A stretch of 64,000 nucleotides of DNA, from contig NZ_RQHT01000006.1 in the NCBI RefSeq assembly GCF_004770905.1, positions 1 to 64,000 of the forward strand. Direction: 5' to 3'. Made by a program: the position numbers and the translations under genes. Every line of letters begins with the position of its first letter. Positions within the stretch are counted from its first letter, which is position 1. Shown here piece after piece: positions 36,018 through 45,563 of this stretch. The DNA comes from Leptospira bandrabouensis. GTDB lineage: Bacteria > Spirochaetota > Leptospiria > Leptospirales > Leptospiraceae. A model generated the notes under the pieces. It did no database searches. It worked only from the letters and a program-made list of their open reading frames with translations, and was not told where the DNA came from.

Positions 36018-36366
36018 GAAATTGACCTAAAAGCCCAATTTCATCTTCTACATATTCTCGGATTTCTTCTAATTCATCTTCATCCAGAATTTCTTCTAAG
36101 ATTTCCTCTCCAGTTTCGTCTTGGCTAATTCTCATGACAATGTATCCCGGTACATCGGAATCTGGGTCATCCATTTCTACATTGACAAACTGAAATTCTT
36201 GTTCTGTGGCAGGCAGGAATACTAGGTAATCATTTCCCATTTGTGAAAAAGAATAAAAAACTTCCCATTGATAACTGTTTCCTCTTTCGTCCACAAGATC
36301 GATTTCTTCTGTGACTCTACTCGGAAGGAAATCTTCTGCTTGGAAACCAAAATCGTTCGTATCCAT
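36001..36366 (-). CDS. DUF1292-like acidic protein
   Basis: A 121-residue acidic protein resembling the small DUF1292/YrzB family: ITEEIDLVDERGNSYQWEVFY-like start, a MGNDYLVFLPA strand and a C-terminal acidic helix (EILDEDELEEIREYVEDE). Function unknown. It is coupled to the HNH gene upstream by a TGATG overlap (36364-36368), and converges with the MaoC gene over 17 bp. Confidence 0.65.
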   Translation of the reverse strand: MDTNDFGFQAEDFLPSRVTEEIDLVDERGNSYQWEVFYSFSQMGNDYLVFLPATEQEFQFVNVEMDDPDSDVPGYIVMRISQDETGEEILEEILDEDELEEIREYVEDEIGLLGQFLSREE

Positions 36367-36659
36367 CAGGAGAAAAACTCCTTCTCAAAGGGAAGACTAT
36401 GTTTCTTTTTAAAGTTACACTCTTTACAAGCAGGCACTAAATTGGCTTTTACCGACTTTCCTCCTCGAATAAGAGGAATTAGGTGGTCCATTGTTAATTC
36501 ATCTACTTTGAATTTTTTCCCGCAGTAATGACAAATTCCAGAAGAACGTTTGTTCTTCCACCAGGCACTATTTTTGAGTTCTTTGGCTTTCCTTCTTTCC
36601 CGTGCGATTTCTTCGTCGCTCACATCGGAAAAAAATGAATCGGAGGGAGATTCCGTCAT
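36366..36659 (-). CDS. HNH endonuclease family protein
   Basis: The 97-residue protein is mostly one HNH domain: CHYCGKKFKVDELTMDHLIP and NLVPACKECNFKK, giving two CxxC zinc pairs and the D-H catalytic pair. The N-terminal 35 residues are basic. Homologues include solitary HNH nucleases found next to small acidic proteins, and no restriction genes or phage genes lie nearby. Its stop overlaps the next ORF, with which it forms a two-gene operon. Confidence 0.82.
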   Translation of the reverse strand: MTESPSDSFFSDVSDEEIARERRKAKELKNSAWWKNKRSSGICHYCGKKFKVDELTMDHLIPLIRGGKSVKANLVPACKECNFKKKHSLPFEKEFFS

Positions 36660-36708
36660 GGTTTAAAAAAATCTGTTTTTTTCCCTTCGTCAAGAAAAAG
36701 ATGGAGGA

Positions 36709-37821
36709 ATGGGAAGATTGGTTTACTTAGACAATTTACGATCCTTTGCACTTTTACTCGGAATTGTGTTTCATGCTGCGATTGTTTATGCCACAGAAAT
36801 AAAATATGCCATCCAAGATGAGACAAGAAGTGAGGTTTTATCCTATTTCTGTTATTGGATACATAGTTACCGTATGCCCATGTTTTATATGATTTCTGGT
36901 TTTTTTTCTGCGATGGTTTGGACGAAGAAAGGTTCCTCATTTTATTTGGAAGCTAGGTTCAAACGGGTTTTGGTTCCTACCATTTTTGGACTTATTTTTT
37001 TTGCCCCCATCCAGTATTATCTCACAGAACGAATTAAAAATCCTAATTTAGAGGTTTTGACCTTTTTGGAGTACTTTTTTACAAAAGAGCAGTTCCAACA
37101 TTCTCATATTTGGTTTCTTGTAGATTTGTTTTGTTTTAGTATTCTTTATAGTTTGATTCCAAAATCATTTTTTACAGCTAAAATTTGGAATCGAATTCCT
37201 AAAGGGTTAATTCAGTATCTATTGCTTGTTAGTTTTTGTTTTCTTTTTGTATTATTTTTTCACACACAAATTTCGAAAGGGGAGTCTTATTTCGGGATTT
37301 ATAAACTTACTTTTGTCTTTCAATTTTCCTTTTTTATCGCAGGCGTGTTTTGTTTTCATTGGAAAAGTATTCTTGTTCCCAAAACCAATTCCTTTCTGAA
37401 AACCTTGACCATATTTGTTTGGGCAATTTTTGTTTATTTGGTTTTTAAGGATTTAGAAATTGATGATCCACTTTGGATTAATTTTCAATATGTCAATGTT
37501 TGGATTAGATCCTTACATATTCTTTTATGGGTGATTTCTCCCTTTTTATGGACAAGTTTCCTAATCATAATCTTTCAATCGTTTGGTAACAAAGATGGAA
37601 AGTTAGGAGTTTATTTAATTGAAGCAAGTCTTCCTATTTATTTGGTCCATCATCCCATTTCCTTACTGTATGCTTATTGGGTAAGAGAGATGGAGTGGGG
37701 AATTTGGGTGAAGTTTCTTTCCCACGTAATTGTAGTGTTAGGTGTAAGTTTTTTCTTATACGAATTTTTAATCCGAAAGAGAAAACCTCTACGATTTCTC
37801 TTTGGATTAAAAAGTAATTAA
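36709..37821 (+). CDS. Acyltransferase-3 family membrane protein
   Basis: A 370-residue integral membrane protein with about ten hydrophobic segments. RLVYLDNLRSFALLLGIVFHA, with the catalytic-type histidine, opens the family pattern, and YRMPMFYMISGFF is the second signature. OpgC/OafA-like proteins acylate surface sugars or glucans. The substrate is not predictable. It starts 49 bp from the divergent HNH gene and converges on the amine oxidase with 2 bp between stops. Confidence 0.85.
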   Translation: MGRLVYLDNLRSFALLLGIVFHAAIVYATEIKYAIQDETRSEVLSYFCYWIHSYRMPMFYMISGFFSAMVWTKKGSSFYLEARFKRVLVPTIFGLIFFAPIQYYLTERIKNPNLEVLTFLEYFFTKEQFQHSHIWFLVDLFCFSILYSLIPKSFFTAKIWNRIPKGLIQYLLLVSFCFLFVLFFHTQISKGESYFGIYKLTFVFQFSFFIAGVFCFHWKSILVPKTNSFLKTLTIFVWAIFVYLVFKDLEIDDPLWINFQYVNVWIRSLHILLWVISPFLWTSFLIIIFQSFGNKDGKLGVYLIEASLPIYLVHHPISLLYAYWVREMEWGIWVKFLSHVIVVLGVSFFLYEFLIRKRKPLRFLFGLKSN

Positions 37822-37823
37822 GA

Positions 37824-39200
37824 TTATGTTTTGCTTACTGCTTGGATTGCGGAAGCAACAGCGGAATCCATACTCCCTGTATGAAACGCTAAATGTTCTC
37901 CTGCAAAAAATACTCGTTCAAAAGGTTCTGCCCAAACATCTTTAATACCAAAACTACCTGGTGGAAACAAGGAAACAAATCCTGATCTGCCGGTTGTTTT
38001 TTGAAAACTATGAAAGATAAATGGGGACTCTAAGATCAATTCCAAATTTCCAACTTCTTCTAAAGAAGATGTCATTAAATTCTTTTTTTGGCGATCACTT
38101 CCTTTTTCAAATAAAGAAGCCCTATCTCCAGTAGAAATGGAGGTAACGGCTGTTACGTTTTGTCCAATGGCAGCTTCGGAAACATAAAAAGTTTCTGCAG
38201 CAGTATTCGTTGATAGAAAGAAATTGGAAAGAGAATCTTTTGATTTCACTAAACTTAAATTTTTAGAAATTTTCCCTGTCTGCATACGGAGACCTGAGTA
38301 AATTAGATCTTTTGGAAGTCCAGGTGTCCATTTGATATCAAGAACCGCAGCTGCAGGAAGAGCACAAATGATCAAACTACCTTTGATCGTTCTACCAGAA
38401 GACAAATCCACAGTGACTTGGTTTTTTTGTTGGGAAACTTTGGTTACCGTTTCGCCTAATAGAATCTCTTGGTTTCGTAATAAATTTGTCAGTTCTTTAA
38501 TGATTCTTTCGGCTCCACCTCTTACTTGGAATTTGGGTTTTAGCGCCGATTGCAACGCGGAAAGATCATCTAATACCGATTCGCTGGAAATCTGGTTTAG
38601 GTCGGCACCAAGAAGGATTCGGTAGAGATCGTTCATGGAACGAATTTCTTCTTCCGTTAATCCTTGGTATCTTGCATAAGAAGAAAAATTAATTTTGTCT
38701 AACCCTTGTTTTTGTGTGTTTCCTAAAGACTTATGAAGGTCAATGACCTTATCTAAAGTTTCTATAGAAGCTGGGGATATTTTTAATAAATCGCTATTTG
38801 ATTTTTGAATCGAAAAACGATCTGAAATGTTGGAAGAAACCAAATCTAAGTTAAGTTGTTTTACCAAACTTTTAATGTCAGATTGACCATCTCCAATCCA
38901 CTCACCACCTAAATCTTGTAAGATTCCAAGTTCCGGATTTTCATAAGTTGCAATCCGGCCACCCAACTTTTCTCCACGTTCTATGATGGTGACATCATGG
39001 CCCGTTTGTTTTAATAAATAGGCAGAGTAGAGTCCGGATAGACCGCCACCTAAAACAATAGCTTTTTTGCCGCCGCTAGACTTTGGTTTGGTTTCAGCAA
39101 TGGTAGTCGTTGTGGTTTGTCCGAATGATTTTTTAGGGAGGATTAAACCTGCCCCTAAGGTAACAGCACTTATCTTTTGTAGGAAACGTTTTCGATTCAT
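37824..39200 (-). CDS. FAD-dependent flavin monoamine oxidase-like protein
   Basis: The FAD-binding motif VLGGGLSGLYSAYLLKQTG is near residue 49, and a second conserved site is EHLAFHTGSMDSAVASA close to the C terminus. The N terminus (MNRKRFLQKISAVTLGAG) is Tat-like with KR instead of RR and a cleavable segment, so it may be exported with its cofactor. The protein oxidises amines or related substrates. 458 residues. The next gene is divergent from it, with a 105-bp gap. Confidence 0.85.
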   Translation of the reverse strand: MNRKRFLQKISAVTLGAGLILPKKSFGQTTTTTIAETKPKSSGGKKAIVLGGGLSGLYSAYLLKQTGHDVTIIERGEKLGGRIATYENPELGILQDLGGEWIGDGQSDIKSLVKQLNLDLVSSNISDRFSIQKSNSDLLKISPASIETLDKVIDLHKSLGNTQKQGLDKINFSSYARYQGLTEEEIRSMNDLYRILLGADLNQISSESVLDDLSALQSALKPKFQVRGGAERIIKELTNLLRNQEILLGETVTKVSQQKNQVTVDLSSGRTIKGSLIICALPAAAVLDIKWTPGLPKDLIYSGLRMQTGKISKNLSLVKSKDSLSNFFLSTNTAAETFYVSEAAIGQNVTAVTSISTGDRASLFEKGSDRQKKNLMTSSLEEVGNLELILESPFIFHSFQKTTGRSGFVSLFPPGSFGIKDVWAEPFERVFFAGEHLAFHTGSMDSAVASAIQAVSKT

Positions 39201-39305
39201 AGAACTTTCCCCTATTTTAACATTAGAAACAAAAAAGGCTAGAAAAATTAGAAAAATACAATCTGATTACTTTGTCTTTTTAAGCGAATTGGGAGATGAC
39301 TACCT

Positions 39306-41420
39306 TTGTTTTTTCACCATATAAAATATTTTTTTCTATACCTAATTGTTTTTTTACCTTCAGTTTTATCTGCTGAGTCAGCGATTTCCCTCCAACCCCA
39401 AATTTTTGGAAAACCCATTTGGCAGGATGTTCTTGTTTTAGAAGACAAAGACCAATCTTTTTCGCAGGAAAACATCATTCTTGGAACTTTAGATTCTCAG
39501 TTCCAAAAAATTTCTTCTCCAAATTTAGGTTTTTCTAAATCTACTTTTTGGGTCCGTTTGACTGTCAATAATCCCACCAAAGATTTGATTCGTTGGAATT
39601 TAGTATTTGATTTTCCGCTTTTGGATGAGGTTACGATTTTTGGAACAGGAATTCCTAAATCAGTTGTGAAAACTTTAGGAGACATCCATCCCTTTTCTGA
39701 AAGAAATTTAGATTATAGAAATCCAGTATTTCCTTTAGAAACGAAGGGTGAAACCACATCTGTTTATTATTTACGTATCCAATCCGAATCCACAATACCT
39801 TTAACACTGTTTATATGGACAGAACGTGAGTTTAATGACCAATTAAACAAAGAACAAATGATTTTCGGTTTTTTCTACGGGATTTTGTTTGTAATGATTG
39901 CTTATAACTTTTTTATTTATATCTTTACATACGAAAAAAGTTATCTCTTCTATTTGTTTTTTATAAGTTCCATATTTTTCTTTCACTTAATCAATAACGG
40001 ATTTGCGTTTCAATATCTATGGCCGAATGCCATTTTTTGGGGAAATTATTCTCTTCCTTTTTTCATTTGTTTTGCATGTATCACGGGTCTTCTTTTTTCA
40101 GACAATTACCTGAGTTTAAAAAAACATTTGCCAAAAATATCTAAACTAATGTGGGTTTGGGCAGGGATTCTATTATTATTCTCTGGGATTCAATTTTTTT
40201 TGAGTTACCGAATCGCAATGATTACGTCGATTTTACTGACAGTGCCAACGGCACTCGTTATGGTATTTAGCGGTGCCACCACATTTTTTTCTAAGGTGAG
40301 AGCTGCTCGGTATTTTTTGATTTCTTGGACTTTTTTTCTTACGGGTGTGCTTTTGTATTCCTTAAAAAGTTTGGGTATTTTACCAGACAACCATATCACT
40401 CGTTGGACCATCCAAATTGGAACCGCTTTACAAACGATTTTGTTATCACTTGGACTTGCGGATCGGATAAACTTTTTAACGCGTAGTCTAAGAGATCATA
40501 TTAGAGAATTATCTCATGCAAAATTAAAAATTGAAGAATCGGAAAAACGATTCCGTGAGATTTTTCAAGGTTCCGATGAAGTGATCCTAATGATGAACGA
40601 TGATTTTGAAATCATTAATGCAAACAGAGCCCTTTCTAAGCATATGGGGTTTCGGTTGGATGATTTAAGAGGTAAAAAAATAACAGAAATTTTATACAGA
40701 GGACGTGACCAGAGTTCCGATTACAATGTTCTATATGTTAACGATAAACTAACGGACTTAAAAATGACAGGTTCTATAGTGAATTTCAAAACTGAGTTTG
40801 AACAAAAATATGTAAAAGAACCAAAAGAGATGTATTGTCGACTACAGTACATCAACTTCGATGAAACAAGAGAAGTTCTTGTCACTATGTCTTCGCAATA
40901 TGAAGACACAATCATTCAACTCATCGAATCAGAGAAGGTGGAACTTTCTATGAATAATTATTTACGGAATGCAGAAATTGTCTCTCAACGAATTACTTCT
41001 CAATTGGCAAAGTATCTTTCTAATATAGAACAAACGGAAGTCCGATCCTCGATTCGTGAAATTATTATCAATGCTGTCGAACATGGAAACTTAAATATCA
41101 GTTTTGATGAAAAATCAAAAGCACTTTTGGAAGGAAACTACTTGGAATTTTTACAAAAAAGACAAGAAGATCCGCGATATAGCCAAAAACGTGTGAAAAT
41201 AGAATATTCTTTTGCAAGTGAATTTGTGGCATATCGAATTACTGATGAAGGTCGTGGGTTTGATCATAAAAAACACATGGAAAAATCTTTAGAAGAAATG
41301 AACGAAGCTCATGAGCAACATGGCCGAGGAATTCTCATGACAAAATCTGTTTTTGATCGCATTGAATACAACGACCGGGGAAACCAGGTTAGTTTGATAA
41401 AATTTTTAAATAAAGTTTAG
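39306..41420 (+). CDS. 7TMR-DISM sensor with PAS and anti-sigma-type ATPase domain
   Basis: Order: signal peptide; 7TMR-DISM extracellular domain (about residues 30-180, LGFSKSTFWVRLTVNN); seven transmembrane segments (about 185-385); PAS-like domain (about 410-520, EKRFREIFQGSDEVILMMND); HATPase domain (about 575-700, REIIINAVEHGNLN, DEGRGFDHKK). There is no clear phospho-acceptor histidine box between PAS and ATPase, so the output resembles RsbW/SpoIIAB anti-sigma kinases more than a normal histidine kinase. It probably phosphorylates an STAS anti-anti-sigma protein. The start codon is TTG after GGGAG. Confidence 0.87.
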   Translation: MFFHHIKYFFLYLIVFLPSVLSAESAISLQPQIFGKPIWQDVLVLEDKDQSFSQENIILGTLDSQFQKISSPNLGFSKSTFWVRLTVNNPTKDLIRWNLVFDFPLLDEVTIFGTGIPKSVVKTLGDIHPFSERNLDYRNPVFPLETKGETTSVYYLRIQSESTIPLTLFIWTEREFNDQLNKEQMIFGFFYGILFVMIAYNFFIYIFTYEKSYLFYLFFISSIFFFHLINNGFAFQYLWPNAIFWGNYSLPFFICFACITGLLFSDNYLSLKKHLPKISKLMWVWAGILLLFSGIQFFLSYRIAMITSILLTVPTALVMVFSGATTFFSKVRAARYFLISWTFFLTGVLLYSLKSLGILPDNHITRWTIQIGTALQTILLSLGLADRINFLTRSLRDHIRELSHAKLKIEESEKRFREIFQGSDEVILMMNDDFEIINANRALSKHMGFRLDDLRGKKITEILYRGRDQSSDYNVLYVNDKLTDLKMTGSIVNFKTEFEQKYVKEPKEMYCRLQYINFDETREVLVTMSSQYEDTIIQLIESEKVELSMNNYLRNAEIVSQRITSQLAKYLSNIEQTEVRSSIREIIINAVEHGNLNISFDEKSKALLEGNYLEFLQKRQEDPRYSQKRVKIEYSFASEFVAYRITDEGRGFDHKKHMEKSLEEMNEAHEQHGRGILMTKSVFDRIEYNDRGNQVSLIKFLNKV

Positions 41421-42343
41421 TTACGAATCCAATCCAAAACCCACCACTCATTCCATTCTTTGGAGTAGAGGAGTTTGCCGGGGAGATGGCTTTGTAATAA
41501 ACCTAAAAACTGATCTTTTTTTTCTGTGATGATTCCTGAAAAAATAATTCGAGGGGCTTCAATTTTTGCCAGATGACGGATGTTTTGTGATAAAACAGCA
41601 TACGTAATATTGGCAATGGCTAAATCATATTTGGTATTGGATAATTTCGGATTGTCTATCCCTGATTCTTCCACACTAAATTGAAACCCTTTTGGATATT
41701 CATTTTCGGTCCAGTTAGACCAAGCTGCTTTTACCGCATTGGGATCAATGTCCAAAGCAAAAATTTTGGAAACGCCGAATTTCGCAAGGCCAATGGATAA
41801 AATACCAGAACCGGTTCCTACATCACATGCCGATTGAAATTGAAATTCACCTTTATCATACAATTCATCCAGATACTCTAATATGAGTTTGGTGGTCTCA
41901 TGGTGGCCCGTGCCAAAAGCTACTCCGGGATTAATAAAAAGTGGAATTCCACCATTTGGTTTCCAAAGTTTAACAGTTTCTGGTTCGTTTTTTTCCCAAG
42001 TGGGAATGACCCAAAGTTTTTTTCCAATTGGGAATGGTTTATAATACTCTTTGTATGCTTCTTCGTAATCACGAGTTTCAATGTTTCGTGACTCTGCATT
42101 GGAATTATCAGGTGCATTGATTTTTAAAAAGATAAGGATCTTTAATTCTTTATCAATTTCATCCGTTTGTAAATAAATCCGAATGTTGGTATTGTCTCTA
42201 ATCAGGCCCTGGTCTTTTTCTTTAGGAGCCTCACCATCAAATAAAATTTCGTAATAACCTGCACATTGGAGAGTATCTAACAATTCATAAAAACTGTCAG
42301 ATAATTCTTTGGGTAGATTGACTTTGAGTTCTCTATATTCCAA
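41417..42343 (-). CDS. prmA: Ribosomal protein L11 methyltransferase
   Basis: PrmA trimethylates ribosomal protein L11 using SAM. The Rossmann motif CDVGTGSGILSIGLAKFG (about residues 165-182) and IANITYAVLSQ (catalytic-site NITY, like N-I-L-A) are present, with GVAFGTGHHETTKL before them. The 308-residue length is normal. It starts at TTG 42343, 2 bp after the XRE-cupin stop, so both genes are one operon. Its stop overlaps that of the 7TMR sensor by 3 bp (convergent). Confidence 0.92.
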   Translation of the reverse strand: MEYRELKVNLPKELSDSFYELLDTLQCAGYYEILFDGEAPKEKDQGLIRDNTNIRIYLQTDEIDKELKILIFLKINAPDNSNAESRNIETRDYEEAYKEYYKPFPIGKKLWVIPTWEKNEPETVKLWKPNGGIPLFINPGVAFGTGHHETTKLILEYLDELYDKGEFQFQSACDVGTGSGILSIGLAKFGVSKIFALDIDPNAVKAAWSNWTENEYPKGFQFSVEESGIDNPKLSNTKYDLAIANITYAVLSQNIRHLAKIEAPRIIFSGIITEKKDQFLGLLQSHLPGKLLYSKEWNEWWVLDWIRN

Positions 42344-42345
42344 TC

Positions 42346-42969
42346 TTAACCTATTTCGTCCGTATAATCCATCACAAGATACATGAGAGTTTCTTGGTCT
42401 GTTGGATTGGAATACTCATGGGAAACGTCGGCTTTAAAAAATACAGAATCTTTTGGTTCTAGTTCCACAACTTTTTCACCAACGCGTAACCGCAGTTTGC
42501 CGGAAACCACAACTAAGTTTTCAGTGGTTCCTGTTTTATGTGGTTCGGCAACTTCATGCCCGCCGGGTTTTAGAATGAGTTCATAAAATTCGGTTTTACG
42601 ATTTCCAAGAAAAGGGAAAAGGGCACGGCTTGCAAAAACTTTGGAATTGGAATATAGAACTTTTGAGTTTTCCGCTTTGAGGATATGGATTCCATCTTGG
42701 TTTTTTTCCTTGAGGAGTTCAGAAAAAGGAACATTGAGTCCGTTTGCAATTTTCCACAAAACAGAAATTGTTGGAACCGATTTCCCTTGTTCGATCTGCG
42801 ATAACATCGCACGGCTCACACCACAACGGTTTGCGAGTTTATCCAAGGAAAAACCTTTTGTATGACGGATGAGTTTCAGGTTTTCTTTGACGACATCTGT
42901 TATATAATCGCCAGACTCCGAAATCAATTGGTCTATTCCGTCACTCGGTTGCTCTACTTTACTTACCAT
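42346..42969 (-). CDS. XRE-family regulator with cupin domain
   Basis: The N-terminal helix-turn-helix ([20 protein letters not shown], about residues 40-60) is of the XRE/Cro type. The C-terminal part is a cupin ([21 protein letters not shown] and [18 protein letters not shown]). Such HTH-cupin regulators bind a small effector in the cupin and often control amino-acid or polyamine genes. The ATG at 42969 is chosen; a TTG 15 bp earlier is possible. Operon with prmA. Confidence 0.87.
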   Translation of the reverse strand: MVSKVEQPSDGIDQLISESGDYITDVVKENLKLIRHTKGFSLDKLANRCGVSRAMLSQIEQGKSVPTISVLWKIANGLNVPFSELLKEKNQDGIHILKAENSKVLYSNSKVFASRALFPFLGNRKTEFYELILKPGGHEVAEPHKTGTTENLVVVSGKLRLRVGEKVVELEPKDSVFFKADVSHEYSNPTDQETLMYLVMDYTDEIG

Positions 42970-43008
42970 TGTCCAAGCGTCCAATATAACAGAGGTACTG
43001 TCAAGAAA

Positions 43009-43695
43009 CTAACGTTTGATCCTTTCTTTTTTCTCTCCCACCACAAAGACCGGGGGAAGTTTCAAACCTTGTGGAAATTTTTTGTGAATCTCTTTGGCAG
43101 TTCCTCGAAAACTGGTTTCGTTTGGCATCGAGATTCCGAGCGCCAGAAATATCTGACGGTCCCCAGGAAGAATCTTTGCTAAGGTTTCGAGGCAGTGTTT
43201 GGCTCGGTAAGGTGTTTCATAAAAGGCAAGGGTGATTCCAAGCCCTATGTATTGTTTCAAAGTTCTTTCCCTTTCTTTTTCATCCCTAGGTAAAAATCCC
43301 AAAAAGAGAAAGGGAGAGGTGGCAAACCCAGAGCTAGTCAAGGCAGCGACGAGGGCCGTTGGTCCGGGAGCGGAACGAACTTCCACACCCATCTCCCAAG
43401 CCAGAGGAACAAGCCATTTCCCAGGATCTTCGAGTCCGGGGCTTCCGGAATCAGAGATCATACAGGTTCTTTTGGTGGTTGCTAGTTTCATGGCGATCTC
43501 ATCCATTTCTTTTTTGGATGTATGTTCGTTCACTAAATCAAAAGGTTTTGCGATCCCTAATTTCTTTAAAAAAGTAGATGTGGTCCTTTGTTCTTCCCCA
43601 ATGATCCAGTCAGCTTCCTCTAACAAGGTTTTGGTGCGGGGAGGAATGTCTTCATCATTTCCTATCGAATTAGATACTAAATAAAGTCGGTTCAT
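43009..43695 (-). CDS. RsmI-like SAM-dependent methyltransferase
   Basis: It resembles RsmI, which methylates the 2'-O of C1402 in 16S rRNA. Visible matches are LYLVSNSIGNDEDIPPR at the N terminus, SDSGSPGLEDPGKWLV, and ATSPFLFLGFLPR. The 228-residue length is shorter than the usual about 280, so the C-terminal part is reduced. The ATG at 43695 overlaps the HAD gene stop (ATGA). Thirty-nine in-frame residues before it, without family similarity, were left out. Divergent family member, so symbol withheld. Confidence 0.8.
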   Translation of the reverse strand: MNRLYLVSNSIGNDEDIPPRTKTLLEEADWIIGEEQRTTSTFLKKLGIAKPFDLVNEHTSKKEMDEIAMKLATTKRTCMISDSGSPGLEDPGKWLVPLAWEMGVEVRSAPGPTALVAALTSSGFATSPFLFLGFLPRDEKERERTLKQYIGLGITLAFYETPYRAKHCLETLAKILPGDRQIFLALGISMPNETSFRGTAKEIHKKFPQGLKLPPVFVVGEKKERIKR

Positions 43696-44519
43696 GTGAG
43701 CACTGGAGGAAAGGTAAAGTAGGGTTGGACGTAAATTCCCTGAGCCAAACAAGCTTTGGCAAACTCTGGGTTGTCGCGGTTGATGCCCACGGCCATCTGT
43801 TTGGCCCGGCAAAGCATCGGGTAATCGTTAAAGGAATCGCCAAAGGCAAGATCGGGATACACACCAATTCTTTCTTCTATGGCTTTTACTTTTCCTTCTC
43901 CATAAGTATAAGGTTCAATGAGTTTGTGAGAAAATTTTCCATTTTCACCTAATACTTGTCTCATGCCAATGACTTTGGATTCTTCCACGGGGAAAAGGTG
44001 GGAAATGGCTGCAATCCCAGGTTCAGGTGATGCGGTCACAATGTACACATTCCACTGGTGGTGGTATAAATATGCGATCAGGTCTTTCATTTCCACTTGG
44101 GGAAAAACACCTGAATCTTTGTCGTGGATATAAACTCGATCCCAAGCCCTTCTCGAAACTTCATAGTATTCTTCTAGGTTCATTCCTTGGAAAATAAAAC
44201 TAGTCCAACGGTATCCTCTTTCGATTCCGTATTCTTTGAGTTGGTAGGAATATTCTTCCCAAATCAAACTTTCCTTCTCTGGGATACTCAGTTTGGTATG
44301 GTCTTTCCAAAGATCTTTATCCCGAAAAAATTCCGATAAATCTTTTGGTACAAATACAAGTCCGTCATGGAGGAGTTCTTCCATGATTTTTTCACCGAAG
44401 TCGTTACGAATGAGTGTGTTGTCGAAATCAAAACAGGCAATGCCTGGTGCTTTAGGTATGATGGTTGTCAGACAGTCGAAAATCTCGTCCGTCCAACTGT
44501 TCTTTGTCAGGTTAGTCAC
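43692..44519 (-). CDS. HAD-superfamily phosphatase (HAD-IB type)
   Basis: The nucleophile motif is CFDFDNTLIR (about residues 29-38), motif II is YIVTASPEPG, and the GDSFNDYPMLCRA segment supplies the metal-binding aspartates. The layout matches the phosphoserine phosphatase-like HAD-IB subfamily, but the substrate is not defined. 275 residues. It starts at GTG 44519, 6 bp after the stop of the M23 peptidase gene and overlaps the rsmI-like gene by 4 bp. Confidence 0.82.
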   Translation of the reverse strand: MTNLTKNSWTDEIFDCLTTIIPKAPGIACFDFDNTLIRNDFGEKIMEELLHDGLVFVPKDLSEFFRDKDLWKDHTKLSIPEKESLIWEEYSYQLKEYGIERGYRWTSFIFQGMNLEEYYEVSRRAWDRVYIHDKDSGVFPQVEMKDLIAYLYHHQWNVYIVTASPEPGIAAISHLFPVEESKVIGMRQVLGENGKFSHKLIEPYTYGEGKVKAIEERIGVYPDLAFGDSFNDYPMLCRAKQMAVGINRDNPEFAKACLAQGIYVQPYFTFPPVLT

Positions 44520-44525
44520 TAATAC

Positions 44526-45311
44526 TTAGTCTGCAAATCCAACGATGCTTGTGGCAACTCCTTCTTCATAGGGAGTAAGAAAGTTTTCTGGATTGAGATA
44601 CACATTATGAAATCGAACTTCAAAGTGAACATGAGGACCTGTGGACTTTCCTGTATTTCCAGAAAAAGCAATGATTTGTCCTTTGCGAACCACGTCCCCA
44701 GGTTTTACAAGTAACTCTTGGTTGTGGCCATACACAGTATGGAAATGGTTCATGTCATGGTGATAAATTTTGACGGCAAGGCCGTAGTCTCCACTGCGAC
44801 CTGCTTCTTCTACCACACCATCAGCAGCAGCAAGGACGATGGAATTTTTAGGAATGGCAATGTCAAGGCCTGTATGCCAGGTGTTCCAACGCCTTCCAAT
44901 CCGAGAAGAGATCCGGGATTTATGGTTGGGTAGTACTGGCCAAATAAACTGATCAATCGGAGATTCGACTGTTTCTCGGAAGAGTTCTTTTTCTTGGAGT
45001 CCCCGCATATATTCTGCGGAATAAGGAAAGAAAATGGATCGTTTTAAACGAGCTAGGTCCGTCTCTTTTAGGTTATTGATTTCCATAACCTCTTGGGCCA
45101 GGATTCCAAACTCGGAAGCCTTTTCGAGAAGGCTTTTTTTCTCCGCATTTAGGTCTACCCAAAGACCCCACTGCTCATTGTAACGTTGGAAGACATGGTT
45201 GTCCAAAAATACAGGACCATTTTTTTGCTTCTGGTAGGCCGCATAGGCGGAATAGGTCACTACAAACAGGATTAGGACAAGTATGATATAGTAACTTCGG
45301 TTGCGCTTCAT
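44526..45311 (-). CDS. M23-family metallopeptidase
   Basis: A single membrane anchor (SYYIILVLILFVVTYSAYA) precedes a periplasmic part with a LysM-like or helical linker and a C-terminal peptidase M23 domain. HTGLDIAIPK gives the HxxxD metal site, HNQELLVKPGDVV the conserved turn, and GPHVHFEVR the HxH site. It probably cleaves or tethers peptidoglycan cross-links during envelope growth. ATG 45311 is chosen because GAGG precedes it. First gene of the operon M23-HAD-rsmI-like. Confidence 0.88.
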   Translation of the reverse strand: MKRNRSYYIILVLILFVVTYSAYAAYQKQKNGPVFLDNHVFQRYNEQWGLWVDLNAEKKSLLEKASEFGILAQEVMEINNLKETDLARLKRSIFFPYSAEYMRGLQEKELFRETVESPIDQFIWPVLPNHKSRISSRIGRRWNTWHTGLDIAIPKNSIVLAAADGVVEEAGRSGDYGLAVKIYHHDMNHFHTVYGHNQELLVKPGDVVRKGQIIAFSGNTGKSTGPHVHFEVRFHNVYLNPENFLTPYEEGVATSIVGFAD

Positions 45312-45497
45312 CTCATTTCGCCTCAAAAACTCTGGTGCAATGCCAAATTCTCACGGGGGCCCGTCTGGTCAAGGGGAACGAACGGGGAAATCCGCCCTAT
45401 TCATGGCATTTATGTGACATAACACTGAGAGTGTTTTTCCGGTCACGCGTTTTTATCGTTATGGGTTGATTAGAGAACGGTGTTTTAGGGAGACTCT

Positions 45498-45532
45498 CAC
45501 CCTTCGCCCAGTTCTATTTTCGGGGAAGGGTG
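45498..45532. other. Strong intergenic hairpin
   Basis: CACCCTTC-G-CCC and GGG-GAAGGGTG form a stem of about 11 bp with one bulge and a 12-13-nt loop. It lies between the sterol-desaturase stop and the M23 gene on the minus strand. No T run follows on either strand. It may stabilise or pause transcripts. Confidence 0.45.
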
Positions 45533-45563
45533 GAAATGGATTGGTTCGTTGTGAAAAGAAAAG

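Noticed and set aside
36366..36659. HNH gene as part of a mobile or restriction system
   Set aside because: No methylase, phage or transposase genes lie nearby; a solitary HNH protein next to a small acidic protein does not prove mobility.
43696..43812. N-terminal extension of the RsmI-like protein
   Set aside because: The 39 extra residues lie entirely inside the HAD gene in another frame and show no family similarity; the ATGA overlap gives a better start.
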